Assembly (NCBI GenBank): GCA_000421005.1
Contig: ATWA01000016.1
Coordinates: 1-41,917, forward strand
Source of the DNA: Clostridiales bacterium NK3B98
GTDB taxonomy: Bacteria; Bacillota; Clostridia; Oscillospirales; Oscillospiraceae
Direction of reading: 5' to 3'
DNA length: 41,917 bases
The translations under genes and the position numbers were made by a program. Every line of letters begins with the position of its first letter. Position 1 is the first letter of the stretch. Of this stretch, positions 1 through 8,086 are shown in pieces. Under the pieces are notes generated by a model. That model searched no databases, had not been told where the DNA came from, and saw only the letters and a program-made list of their open reading frames with translations.

Positions 1-154
1 CTGAACAAATCAAGCTACGGCGTCTGAGCGGTCTGTTTTCCGCCATCCGGGTCTAAAATCCCTTGAAATACGTCGGTATTCCTGCGGCCTTTTATCCCCG
101 GCTGACAAAAAACATCCTCGCTCATCCATCCGAGAGATTTATTCAGCGCTTCCC
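1..154. mobile_element. MITE copy 1 (left end lies outside the window)
   Basis: This stretch matches 41571-41724 over 154 bases with six substitutions and no gaps. The complete copy at the other end has 19-bp terminal inverted repeats. Here only the right terminus is seen, GATTTATTCAGCGCTTCCC at 136-154, followed by TA. About eight bases of the left terminus are missing because the window starts inside the element. It has no convincing coding capacity, as expected of a non-autonomous miniature element moved by a transposase encoded elsewhere. Confidence 0.8.
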
Positions 155-209
155 TAAAACTGTCTTATACACACACTTCGTCGAAAAATGCCGCATAGAA
201 TATTGCGGG

Positions 210-215
210 TATAAT
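210..215 (+). promoter_or_regulatory. Possible -10 box upstream of mazF
   Basis: TATAAT lies 78 bases before the toxin start. No good -35 hexamer is seen 16-18 bases upstream, so this is a weak call. The interval between the MITE (to 154) and the gene holds no other recognisable feature. Confidence 0.35.
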
Positions 216-293
216 CCCGCCCCCGCTGGGGAAAATGATAGTACCTGCCAGCGCTGGTGCAAGGTACATTTTATCGGCGGAGTGTGAATTTTT

Positions 294-665
294 GTGGACA
301 ACAACGTAATCAAAAGAGGAGACATCTACTACGCAGACCTGAGCCCGGTGGTGGGAAGCGAGCAGGGTGGCGTGCGCCCGGTGCTGATTATTCAAAACGA
401 TATGGGCAACCGGCACAGCCCTACTGTGATTGCCGCCGCCATTACCTCCCAGATGAACAAGGCGAAGCTGCCTACCCACATCGAGTTGATCGACCCTCAC
501 TGTGGCCTGACCCGGGATTCGGTGGTGCTTTTGGAGCAGATTCGCACGCTGGACAAACGCCGGCTCCGGGAGCGGATGGGGCATCTGGACGAGGATCAGA
601 TGCAGATGGTAGACACTGCCATTGCCGTCAGCTTTGGACTGCGCAGCAGAACCAGAGAGGTATAA
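294..665 (+). CDS. mazF: MazF/PemK-type mRNA interferase (NdoA-like)
   Basis: A 123-residue protein that starts at GTG, with GGAG at 279-282 as ribosome site. The N-terminal RGDIYYADL motif, the GGVRPVLI loop and the AAAIT strand are typical of the MazF/PemK fold. By alignment with Bacillus subtilis MazF (116 residues), Arg28 and Thr51 match its catalytic Arg25 and Thr48. Family members are sequence-specific endoribonucleases that cleave mRNA and are neutralised by a MazE-type antitoxin. No antitoxin gene is visible in the 290 bases upstream, which instead carry a MITE copy; clostridial mazF genes are often solitary or have distant antitoxins. It ends at a bidirectional terminator shared with the convergent YitT-family gene. 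The family call is strong; toxicity is inferred. Confidence 0.9.
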   Translation: MDNNVIKRGDIYYADLSPVVGSEQGGVRPVLIIQNDMGNRHSPTVIAAAITSQMNKAKLPTHIELIDPHCGLTRDSVVLLEQIRTLDKRRLRERMGHLDEDQMQMVDTAIAVSFGLRSRTREV

Positions 666-667
666 GC

Positions 668-706
668 AAATCCCGCAGGACTGGTGATTTCAGCCCTGCG
701 GGATTT
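668..706. terminator. Bidirectional terminator between mazF and the YitT gene
   Basis: A 12-bp inverted repeat, AAATCCCGCAGG (668-679) and CCTGCGGGATTT (695-706), encloses a 15-base loop. Its A/T flanks allow it to end transcription of both convergent genes. Confidence 0.75.
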
Positions 707-707
707 C

Positions 708-1595
708 TCACATTTCGATGGAATATTGGTCCTTGAAACCCTCGCCGTAGACCTCGTTTGCGTTGGTAATCATGGTGAAGGCAGCGGGGTCTTCCTCCCG
801 GATGATCTGGCGCACCTTGGCATAAAGCCGCTTGTGGGCCACGCAGAGCAAAATCTCCTGACTGCGCCCGGAGTATGCCCCGGTGGCGGGGAGAAAGGTG
901 GCACCGATGTTCACCTCGCTGAGCAGCCGCTGGGCAATGCGCCGGTTTTCCCGGCTGACGATGAACAGCATAGTGGCCTCGTCCGTGCGGTAGAGCACCT
1001 GATTGAGCACAAAGCCGTAGATGATAATGCCAATGGCGGCAATCAGTGCCTTTTCCATATTGCGGAACACCAGAGCGGAGAGCAGCACCACGGCGGCATC
1101 GGTGGCAGTGGTGAACACCCCGGACTTGATATGGGGGAATTTGCTGCGCAGCACCTTCACCAGAATATCCATACCTCCGGTGGTGCAGCCGCAGCGGAAG
1201 ATAATACCGGCCCCCAGAGAGGTGGCGGCAGAGCCTACCATGGAGGCCAGCAGCTCCTGCTGGGTAATCAGAGGCAGACCCGCCACGGCGGAGGCAATGG
1301 CATCGGTGAGCAGAGAGATGAGCAGGGTGGCAAAGACGGTGCCTGCCAGAAAGTCCCGGCCAAAATGGTTCCAGCCCAGCAGCAGCATGGGGATGTTCAA
1401 CAGCAGATAGATCACGCCAGTCTCCAGCGGCAGCAGGGTGTGGAGAATAATGGACACGCCGGATAAGCCGCCGGGGGCGATGGACAGCGGGTCCAGAAAC
1501 AACGCCACGCCAAGAGCAAACAGCAGCGAGCCAAAGGAGATAATGCATGCCCGCCCCAGCAGCCGCAGCAGGCGCCGTGTGCTGAGATGTTTCAT
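708..1595 (-). CDS. YitT family integral membrane protein (DUF161/DUF2179)
   Basis: A 295-residue membrane protein with about five or six hydrophobic segments in the first 200 residues, including SFGSLLFALGVALF and LGAGIIFRCGCTTGGMDIL. A soluble C-terminal DUF2179 domain of about 80 residues follows, ending in GFKDQYSIEM. The GCTTGGMDI loop and the C-terminal domain are hallmarks of the YitT/YpjC/YqfU family, whose transport or signalling role is not established. The ATG follows a GAGGGA ribosome site. A promoter is visible at 1629-1658. It is monocistronic and converges on mazF. Confidence 0.9.
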   Translation of the reverse strand: MKHLSTRRLLRLLGRACIISFGSLLFALGVALFLDPLSIAPGGLSGVSIILHTLLPLETGVIYLLLNIPMLLLGWNHFGRDFLAGTVFATLLISLLTDAIASAVAGLPLITQQELLASMVGSAATSLGAGIIFRCGCTTGGMDILVKVLRSKFPHIKSGVFTTATDAAVVLLSALVFRNMEKALIAAIGIIIYGFVLNQVLYRTDEATMLFIVSRENRRIAQRLLSEVNIGATFLPATGAYSGRSQEILLCVAHKRLYAKVRQIIREEDPAAFTMITNANEVYGEGFKDQYSIEM

Positions 1596-1628
1596 AGATG
1601 ATTCCCTCGTTTCATACAGTTCTACCGT

Positions 1629-1658
1629 ATTCTACTCGATTGGACGGGAAAGGGTCAA
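1629..1658 (-). promoter_or_regulatory. Promoter of the YitT-family gene
   Basis: On the minus strand, TTGACC (1653-1658) and TAGAAT (1629-1634) are separated by 18 bases and lie about 35 bases before the ATG. Confidence 0.6.
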
Positions 1659-1665
1659 TGCTTTG

Positions 1666-2262
1666 TCATAATTGTTCAGAAGTGAGGGAGAGGGCAAGCT
1701 GTACCAGCCGGGCAGTAAGTCCCCAAATCAAATGCCCCTCATAGTCCCACCAGACACCCTCACGGTAGTTCTCGTAGCCCTGTACCCACTGTTGCATCTG
1801 CTCCGGCATGGATGCCTCCGGGATCGCCTGGAGACGGTAGCGGTAGGACATAGGAGGATGGTCATCCAACCAGCGCAGCGGTACGGTGAACACCTGCGCC
1901 ACCTCGGAGGGGTTCAAGGTCAGATGGTTCAATACATCCGGGGAAATCTGCCCCGCCACGGGATAGATGATCTGTCCTGTCCGGTGAAAGAGATAATCCG
2001 TCTCCCCCAGCAGAGAGATTCGGGCGGAGTCGATTCCCAACTCCTCCTGCGTCTCCCGAAGGGCGCACTGGACGGGACTTTCCCCCGGCTCCATCCGGCC
2101 GCCGGGGAGACAGATCTCTCCCGGCTGGGTGCGAAGCCCCGAAGCACGCACTTCAAACACCAGACGATCCCCTGCAAACAGAATCAGCACAGCGGCGGAG
2201 GGGTTTGTGGTTACTGGCTGAGGAGGGCGGGATAGACGGCGGCGCAGGGCGTCGAAGTTCAT
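1666..2262 (-). CDS. Nudix hydrolase, CoA pyrophosphatase-like
   Basis: A 198-residue protein with a complete Nudix box (G-x5-E-x7-R-E-x2-E-E-x-G). Gly55, Glu61, Arg69-Glu70 and Glu73-Glu74 are all in place. The upstream LRTQPGEICLPGG segment resembles the NudL/YeaB coenzyme A diphosphatase group, which hydrolyses CoA to 3',5'-ADP and 4'-phosphopantetheine. Substrates vary widely among Nudix enzymes, so CoA is a best guess. The ATG follows AAAGGAG. It is transcribed away from metG, and the 140-base gap between them holds the metG promoter. Confidence 0.85.
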   Translation of the reverse strand: MNFDALRRRLSRPPQPVTTNPSAAVLILFAGDRLVFEVRASGLRTQPGEICLPGGRMEPGESPVQCALRETQEELGIDSARISLLGETDYLFHRTGQIIYPVAGQISPDVLNHLTLNPSEVAQVFTVPLRWLDDHPPMSYRYRLQAIPEASMPEQMQQWVQGYENYREGVWWDYEGHLIWGLTARLVQLALSLTSEQL

Positions 2263-2332
2263 GGAATCATCTCCTTTGCGGTAATAGTTTACCCGGAAGG
2301 GGAAAAATGGTCAAGCATTTCCCGGCTCGGTC

Positions 2333-2361
2333 TTGCGAAGCGGGGAAAACTGGGCTATAAT
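2333..2361 (+). promoter_or_regulatory. metG promoter
   Basis: TTGCGA (2333-2338), a 17-base spacer and TATAAT (2356-2361) lie about 40 bases before the metG start. No T-box leader fits in the short gap. Confidence 0.75.
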
Positions 2362-2402
2362 GGAAAGCGTATCGCGATTCTCACCGGAAAGGATGAAAAT
2401 AG

Positions 2403-4007
2403 ATGAACAGAAAGATTCTCATTGGCGGCGCATGGCCCTATGCCAACTACTCCCTCCATGTGGGACATCTGGCGGCGCTGCTGCCCGGCGATGTGCTGGC
2501 ACGGTACTTCCGTCAGAACGGGGATGAGGTGGTCTATGTCTCCGGCACCGACTCCCACGGCACCCCCATCACCCAGCGGGCCAAGAAGGAAGGGGTAGAC
2601 CCCTCTGAAATCGCCCACAAATACCACGAGGAATTTGTGCGCTCCTTTGGTTCGCTGAACTTCTCCTATGATATGTATACCGCCACCTACACCGACGAGC
2701 ACAAAAAGCGGGTGCAGGATATGCTGGTGCGCATGAAGGAGAACGGCTATCTCTACGACAAGGAAAAGCAGCAGGACTACTGCGAGACCTGCGGCAAGTT
2801 CTTGGCGGACCGGGAGATCACCGGACTTTGCCCTGTCTGCGGCGCTCCCGCCAAGGGCGACCAGTGCGATGCCTGCCTGTCCTCTTTTGATCCTTCCGAG
2901 CTGAAGGACAAGCACTGCATCACCTGCGGCAACGCCACCGTGCTTCGTCCCAATCACGAGATGGTGTTTGCCCTGTCCAAGTTCCAGAACAAGCTGGAAA
3001 AGTACTATCAGGACAACCACAAGCAGTGGCGCACCAACGCCATCAACGAGACAAAGAAGTATCTGGAGCAGGGTCTGCCTGACCGGGATGCCACCCGTTC
3101 TCTGGAGTGGGGCATTGAGGTGCCCTTTGAGGGCTATGAGGACAAGCGGGTCTATGTGTGGATTGAGGCGGTTATGGGCTACCTCACCACCGCCATGCGG
3201 GTCTGCGAGGAGCGGGGCGAGAGCTTTGACCAGTTCATGCAGGACGGGGATGACCTGATCTCCTACTACGTCCACGGCAAGGACAATATCCCCTTCCACA
3301 CCGTCATCTATCCCGCCATCATCATGTCTCTGGAAAACGGCTGGCAGCTGCCCAAGATGATCGTGTCCAGCGAGTATGTGAAGCTGGGCGAGGACAAGAT
3401 GAGCAAGAGCAAGGGCAATCTGGTTCCCATCCTGCAACTGGCAGAGCAGTTCGAGGCTGACTCCGTCCGGTTCTTCTTCACCATGAACAACCCTGAGCGC
3501 CGGGACATCTCTTACAGCGAGGAAGAGCTGATCGCCGCCCACAACAAGTTCCTCTGCGGCGCTTTCGGCAACTTTGTCAACCGGAATGTGTCCTTCCTGA
3601 AAAAGAAGTTCAAGGGCGTGGTGCCTTCCGGTGTAGTGGCTCCGGAGATGGTGGAGCAGACCCAGCGGGCGTATGCCGAGATCGGCGCCAAAATCGAGGC
3701 AGGCGAGCTGCGCGCTGCGGTGGAGCAGATGATCGGCTATATTCAGGACGCCAACAAGTTCTACGACACGCAGGCGCCCTGGACTCAGGTGAAGCAGGAG
3801 GATCAGACCGACTTTAACAACACCACTGCCACCTGTATGTATCTGATCGCCAATATGTCCAACCTGTTGGCTCCGGTGCTGACCGAGGGTACCGCCAAAA
3901 TCCGCACCATGCTGGAGCTGGACGAGACCCCCTGCTGGAAGCCCATCAACATCAAAGACGGGCTGGTGCTGGGCGACTGCCCCATCCTGTACACCAAGAT
4001 TCAGTAA
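2403..4007 (+). CDS. metG: Methionyl-tRNA synthetase
   Basis: A 534-residue class I aminoacyl-tRNA synthetase that charges tRNA-Met in the cytoplasm. The ATP-site HIGH motif appears as HVGH at residues 20-23, and the second signature is KMSKSKGN near residue 333. Four CxxC knuckles between residues about 128 and 180 make the connective-peptide zinc region the two-knuckle type. The C-terminal tRNA-binding (Trbp111-like) domain found in many 650-residue clostridial enzymes is absent. The ATG follows GGAAAGG and has its own promoter. Because of the two-knuckle form it could be the only MetRS or a second, MetRS2-like copy; the window cannot decide. Confidence 0.97.
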   Translation: MNRKILIGGAWPYANYSLHVGHLAALLPGDVLARYFRQNGDEVVYVSGTDSHGTPITQRAKKEGVDPSEIAHKYHEEFVRSFGSLNFSYDMYTATYTDEHKKRVQDMLVRMKENGYLYDKEKQQDYCETCGKFLADREITGLCPVCGAPAKGDQCDACLSSFDPSELKDKHCITCGNATVLRPNHEMVFALSKFQNKLEKYYQDNHKQWRTNAINETKKYLEQGLPDRDATRSLEWGIEVPFEGYEDKRVYVWIEAVMGYLTTAMRVCEERGESFDQFMQDGDDLISYYVHGKDNIPFHTVIYPAIIMSLENGWQLPKMIVSSEYVKLGEDKMSKSKGNLVPILQLAEQFEADSVRFFFTMNNPERRDISYSEEELIAAHNKFLCGAFGNFVNRNVSFLKKKFKGVVPSGVVAPEMVEQTQRAYAEIGAKIEAGELRAAVEQMIGYIQDANKFYDTQAPWTQVKQEDQTDFNNTTATCMYLIANMSNLLAPVLTEGTAKIRTMLELDETPCWKPINIKDGLVLGDCPILYTKIQ

Positions 4008-4016
4008 TCAACCACC

Positions 4017-4040
4017 ACCGGACGGCACAAGCCGTCCGGT
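4017..4040 (+). terminator. Hairpin after metG
   Basis: ACCGGACGGC and GCCGTCCGGT form a perfect 10-bp stem with an ACAA loop, just after the metG stop. The following bases are only moderately T-rich, so termination may be partial and let ybaK be read. Confidence 0.6.
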
Positions 4041-4066
4041 GATTCCGATTTTGGGAGTGAACCGCC

Positions 4067-4552
4067 GTGAAGAAAAAAGAGGACAAAACCAACGTCATGC
4101 GCATTTTGGAGCAAAAGGGCGTTTCCTACGAAATGCGTACCTATCCCCACGGGGACGAAGCGGTAGATGGCGTAGAGGTAGCCCGGCTGCTGGGACAGGA
4201 TCCGGAGCAGGTGTATAAAACGCTGGTGGCAAGAGGTGCCAGCGGCCAGTTCTACGTCTTTGACATTCCTGTGTCCGCCGAATTGGATTTGAAAAAGGCG
4301 GCGAAAGCGGTGGGGGAAAAGAGCGTCGCTATGCTCCATGTGAAGGAGCTGCTCCCGCTCACTGGGTATGTCCGGGGCGGGTGCAGCCCCATCGGGATGA
4401 AGAAGCCCTTTTTCACCACCTTTCAGGAGGATGCCCAGCTCTATGACACCATTGCGGTCTCAGCGGGGAAAATTGGCGTGCAGGTGATAGTAAGCCCTAT
4501 GGCGCTGCTGGAACTGACGGACGGGCAGTTTGCCGATGTGATAAAATGCTGA
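4067..4552 (+). CDS. ybaK: YbaK/EbsC family Cys-tRNA(Pro) deacylase
   Basis: A 161-residue protein of the YbaK/ProX editing-domain family, which hydrolyses mischarged Cys-tRNA(Pro) in trans. Family features include the YKTLV segment, the GGCSPIGMKK motif near residues 103-112 and the C-terminal GKIGVQVIVSP strand. The lysine that positions the substrate in this family probably lies in YKTL. Translation starts at GTG after GGGAGTG. It follows metG by 60 bases with a hairpin between, so partial co-transcription of two tRNA-charging functions is likely. Length is normal for the family. Confidence 0.92.
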   Translation: MKKKEDKTNVMRILEQKGVSYEMRTYPHGDEAVDGVEVARLLGQDPEQVYKTLVARGASGQFYVFDIPVSAELDLKKAAKAVGEKSVAMLHVKELLPLTGYVRGGCSPIGMKKPFFTTFQEDAQLYDTIAVSAGKIGVQVIVSPMALLELTDGQFADVIKC

Positions 4553-4569
4553 CAGGAAGAAAAAAGCTC

Positions 4570-4597
4570 TTTACAATTTGAAAAAACCTGCTATAAT
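4570..4597 (+). promoter_or_regulatory. Promoter of the tRNA-Ala gene
   Basis: TTTACA (4570-4575), a 16-base spacer and TATAAT (4592-4597) are placed 32 bases before the tRNA. Confidence 0.75.
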
Positions 4598-4629
4598 ACT
4601 TGTGTTGTGCAGATACGCACAGCGTCTTT

Positions 4630-4702
4630 GGGCCTGTAGCGCAGCTGGGAGCGCATCACATTCGCATTGTGGGGGTCGTCGGTTCGAATCCGATCAGGTC
4701 CA
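4630..4702 (+). tRNA. tRNA-Ala (anticodon CGC)
   Basis: A full cloverleaf can be drawn. The acceptor stem is GGGCCTG with CAGGTCC, and its third pair is G-U, the alanine identity element. The D stem is GCGC/GCGC. The anticodon loop TTCGCAT (anticodon CGC, codon GCG) sits on a TCACA/TGTGG stem, and the T arm has the TTCGAAT loop. The discriminator is A and the 3' CCA is not encoded. The gene has its own promoter and terminator. Confidence 0.95.
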
Positions 4703-4704
4703 TA

Positions 4705-4741
4705 AAACCGTCTGAAATGGGAACATTTCAGGCGGTTTTTT
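4705..4741 (+). terminator. Terminator of the tRNA-Ala gene
   Basis: AAACCGTCTGAAATG pairs with CATTTCAGGCGGTTT across a GGAA loop and runs into a T tract. Confidence 0.9.
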
Positions 4742-4836
4742 CTATAGTCTCCCATTCATTGCTTACTTGCATCAATGCGACGTGTGTGTTATGATTTGGG
4801 CGTTATCATTCTGGCTGATGGAGAGGGACATATCAA

Positions 4837-6249
4837 ATGCTATTTTCAAGTACAGTATTTATCTATTATTTTCTGCCGTTTGTAGTTTTGATCTACTACA
4901 CCCTGCTGCGGAACAAGCGGCCGCTTCAAAACCTGTTTTTGCTGGGGGCGAGTCTGGCTTTCTACGCATGGGGCGAGCCGAAATTTGTGTTTGTGATGAT
5001 GACCTCCATTTTGGTCAACTGGATGTTTGGTCTGATGGTCCATCAATTCCGCAACCGGAAGAAACTGGCCAGAGTGACGGTGGGCATGGATGTTTTCTGT
5101 AACATTGCTCTTTTATTTGTGTTTAAGTACCTGACCTATTCTGGCGCATTATTTCAACGCATCACCGGTATTGATCTGCATATTCCCACAATCACGTTGC
5201 CGATTGGCATCAGCTTTTTCACCTTTCAGGCGATGTCGTATGTGATAGATGTTTATCGAAACAAAGGGAAAGTACAGACGAACCTGTTAAATGTGGGATT
5301 ATATATCTCTTTCTTTCCACAGTTAATTGCAGGCCCGATTGTGAGATATGAAACGGTTGCGGATGAGATCAACAACAGAAAGGAAACACTGGAGGATTTT
5401 TGTGATGGCTTTGCCAGATTTGTAGTAGGATTGGCAAAAAAAGTCCTGCTTGCCAACAGCTTTGCAATATTGGCGGATCAGGCGTTCGACACGTTGGCGT
5501 GAGGAACGAAAATTTCCGTTCTCTTTGCGTGGCTGGGCGCCGTCGCTTACACCTTCCAGATTTTTTATGACTTCAGCGGGTACAGCGACATGGCGATCGG
5601 TCTGGGCAGGATGTTCGGGTTTCACTTTCTGGAAAACTTCGATTATCCGTACATAGCTACCTCCATCACGGAATTCTGGCGCCGCTGGCATATCTCCCTT
5701 GGCACATGGTTTCGGGACTATGTGTATATCCCTCTGGGCGGAAGCCATTGCAGTAAAACACGAAATATATGGAATCTGTTTGCCGTCTGGGCTTTGACGG
5801 GCATATGGCATGGCGCAAACGTGACCTTCCTCGTCTGGGGATTGATGTATTTCTTCCTTCTGTCCATAGAGAAAATAACAGATTTGCCAAATCGGAAAGG
5901 CATTCCTGCCATAAAGTGGTTTTATACGGCATTTTTTGTTGTGATTGGGTGGATATTCTTCAGAGCAAATTATCTTTCAGATGCGCTTATCTATCTCAGA
6001 TCTATCTTTGGACTGAATGGCAATGCTTTTTCAGACGGCCTGTTTCGCGGCTGGTTTGAACAGAATGTCATTCTGCTGCTGATTGGTTCTTTCCTAAGCA
6101 CTCCGGTTGTGAAACGCTTTTTTGACCGTAGAAAAGAAAACCGCTTGATTGGATGGATCAAAGTGCTGGGCCTGTGCGGGCTATTTGTTCTGTCTATTGC
6201 GTCTCTGGTGAATAACTCATACAATCCGTTTATCTACTTTAACTTCTGA
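4837..6249 (+). pseudogene. MBOAT family O-acyltransferase, broken by an in-frame TGA
   Basis: The open frame runs from ATG 4837 to codon 221, meets TGA at 5500-5502, and continues in the same frame to 6249. Without the stop it would be a 470-residue multi-pass membrane protein of the DltB/AlgI class, which moves acyl groups across the membrane to surface polymers. Family motifs sit on both sides of the stop: LPIGISFFTFQAMSYVIDVYR before it, and YDFSGYSDMAIGLGRMFGF and EFWRRWHISLGTW after it. The catalytic His (GIWHGAN, codon 325) is in the second half, so a protein ending at the TGA would be inactive. No ribosome site precedes the internal ATG at 5590. The region is AT-rich compared with its neighbours, suggesting transfer. 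A sequencing error or stop readthrough cannot be excluded. Confidence 0.85.
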
Positions 6250-6260
6250 GGAGGACAAGT

Positions 6261-7460
6261 ATGAGAAAACTGAATCAAAATGTGACCCTGGTTGTATTTG
6301 CAGCAGTCTTCATTTGCTGTGGGATATGGGGAAATAGTTTTACTCATTTCAGATGGGGCACCTTGGATTTGCTTGCAGCGTTGAAGCACTTGAATTACTC
6401 AGGAGTGATGGATGCGATGGAAAGGATAGAAAGCTCATCCAATGAGAAATTGAACTATCACGACCGCTTGATCGATGTGGATTCCCTTCGCAATAACCTG
6501 CTTGGAACAAGGGTCGTAATAAAGGATGGCTCCGTGGCCGCTGTGAAATGTGACGATGATGTGATATGCGTGCAAGTTGGCTGTAAAAGTGACACAAACA
6601 TACAGGAAATCGTTGCAAAGATAAAAGAACTTGAAACCGTTGCAGAAGATAACGGAGCACATTTTTTGTATTGTGCCGCACCGAGGAAAGAGGAGCTTGA
6701 AACGCTCCCTGAAAATGTTGTGAACTGGAGTAGAGACAATCACATTCGGTTTGTTGATGAGCTGCGTGCGTCACAGGTTCCAACCCTCGATTTAACAAGC
6801 ATGATAAAAGAGAGCGGGATTCCGGTCACAGAGGCGTTTTATTACACCGATCACCATTGGAGAGCAAAAACCGGATTCTCAGCGACGGAAGCGATATGCG
6901 CCCGGCTGGAAGAGCAGTACGGATTTCAGTACGACAGAACATATACAAATTTGGAAAACTATCAAATTACTCATTATCCGGATTGGTTCTTGGGTTCCCA
7001 TGGAAAGAAAGCCGGGACATATTTCACATGGCGGGGTGCAGACGATTTTGACTTGATTACGCCGAAGTTTGAGACCGGCTTCACAGCGGAGCAGCCGCTC
7101 AAGGGAGAAAAACGGGAGGGAGCATTTGAGGAAACACTGCTTTACATGGAGAGACTGGAGAAAGATTACTATAAATCCAATCCATATGCTACTTACAGCG
7201 GCGGAAATTACCGATTGAATATCATAAAAAATGAACTTAATCCAGACGGCAAGAAGATACTCATGGTTCGGGACTCTTTCGCCTGCGTTGTTGCGCCTTT
7301 TCTGGCACTCCAGACAGGTGAGCTGCATACGTGTGATATGCGGGATAATCAGGACAGTGCAGTAGACAAGGTGAATCTGAAGGAATATATCGAAGAGATA
7401 CATCCTGACTATGTCATCATATTATATACAGGCGTTCCAGAAACGCAGGAAATTGGATAG
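6261..7460 (+). CDS. DHHW family protein, AlgX/AlgJ-like O-acetylation partner
   Basis: A 399-residue protein with one N-terminal hydrophobic segment (residues 8-23, signal anchor) and a large exported domain. It carries the TDHHW motif (DHHW at 197-200) and a RDSF motif (Asp338-Ser339) that mark the DHHW/AlgX SGNH-like family. Such proteins pair with an MBOAT: the MBOAT exports the acetyl group and the DHHW partner places it on a glycan. The start is 12 bases after the MBOAT stop with GAGGAGG as ribosome site, so the two form an operon. With the upstream MBOAT broken, this protein may lack its donor unless the intact MBOAT at 40181-41563 substitutes. It is AT-rich like its neighbour. Confidence 0.8.
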   Translation: MRKLNQNVTLVVFAAVFICCGIWGNSFTHFRWGTLDLLAALKHLNYSGVMDAMERIESSSNEKLNYHDRLIDVDSLRNNLLGTRVVIKDGSVAAVKCDDDVICVQVGCKSDTNIQEIVAKIKELETVAEDNGAHFLYCAAPRKEELETLPENVVNWSRDNHIRFVDELRASQVPTLDLTSMIKESGIPVTEAFYYTDHHWRAKTGFSATEAICARLEEQYGFQYDRTYTNLENYQITHYPDWFLGSHGKKAGTYFTWRGADDFDLITPKFETGFTAEQPLKGEKREGAFEETLLYMERLEKDYYKSNPYATYSGGNYRLNIIKNELNPDGKKILMVRDSFACVVAPFLALQTGELHTCDMRDNQDSAVDKVNLKEYIEEIHPDYVIILYTGVPETQEIG

Positions 7461-7525
7461 TTCGACTTTTTCCCGTATTCGGAGACGAAATAGACACAGG
7501 ATATGCCCTTTACAGCCACGCATAA

Positions 7526-7551
7526 ACCCTCTGAGCACAGGCTCAGAGGGT
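7526..7551 (+). terminator. Terminator after the DHHW gene
   Basis: ACCCTCTGAGC pairs with GCTCAGAGGGT across an ACAG loop, followed by a T-rich stretch. The convergent minus-strand gene ends at 7595, so it may serve both. Confidence 0.65.
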
Positions 7552-7594
7552 GCGTTTGGTTTTATTTCACCTTTGCGGTTACTGAAACAGCATT

Positions 7595-8086
7595 TCATCC
7601 CTCTGTGTTTCCGCTGCCTTTTTTGCGCCCCAGCTTCCGCAGAGCCATGCCTGCCAGGTGCCGGGCATGGAAATATCCCTCCCGGCAGCGAATCAGCGCG
7701 GCCCGCAGGGGAAAGGCATCGCACCACAGGTGGACATAGGCAAGATACCCCGGGTCGGTGACACGAATGGTCTTGCCGTCCCGCTGAATTTCGGTGAGAA
7801 TGCCCAGAATATGCCCGTCGTCCACATATTCCTTCTGACGGCAGTTGTCGCCTACAATGAGATAGTCATGCTCCCGAACCTTGAGAATCCGGTGCAGAAC
7901 ATAAGCGCCGTTATCCCGCTTGAAGAGCACAGCGTCGTATTTCTTCAGCCGCTCCGCCCCACGCTTCCGGATGACCATCACGTCTCTGCCCTGCCGGAGC
8001 AGAGGCATCATGCTAACCCCTTTGTTGGTGTATACCAAATACCCGTTTTTGTCCAGCTGTTCCTCAAAGGTGGAAGTCTCTGCCAT
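7595..8086 (-). CDS. Soluble S24/S26-type peptidase, SipW/Sec11-like Ser-His core
   Basis: A 163-residue protein with a signal-peptidase-like catalytic core but no clear membrane segment. Ser25 lies in KGVSMMPLLRQG, matching the SMxP box. The position of the usual general-base lysine reads YVLHRI (His65), as in Ser-His signal peptidases of the SipW/Sec11 type. VGDNC (Asp80) matches the GDN box. The start is ATG 8086, which overlaps the stop of the upstream kinase-like gene as TGATG, so translation is coupled. An in-frame start further upstream would lie inside that gene. The lack of anchors and the pairing with an HprK-like protein suggest a cytoplasmic processing protease, perhaps for a small peptide. 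Function is inferred from context. Confidence 0.75.
   Translation of the reverse strand: MAETSTFEEQLDKNGYLVYTNKGVSMMPLLRQGRDVMVIRKRGAERLKKYDAVLFKRDNGAYVLHRILKVREHDYLIVGDNCRQKEYVDDGHILGILTEIQRDGKTIRVTDPGYLAYVHLWCDAFPLRAALIRCREGYFHARHLAGMALRKLGRKKGSGNTEG

Noticed and set aside
155-185. A match to a Tn5 mosaic end or sequencing adapter
   Set aside because: CTGTCTTATACACA at 161-174 lacks two bases of the true mosaic end and the following sequence does not match adapter. Treated as chance similarity.
5590-6249. A separate gene for the second half of the broken MBOAT
   Set aside because: It is in the same frame as the first half, has no ribosome site before its ATG, and starts inside a conserved motif.
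4630-7470. tRNA-Ala as an attachment site for the AT-rich O-acylation genes
   Set aside because: No copy of the tRNA 3' end was found near 7460-7600, and no integrase is present. The AT-rich composition still suggests transfer, but not by this route.
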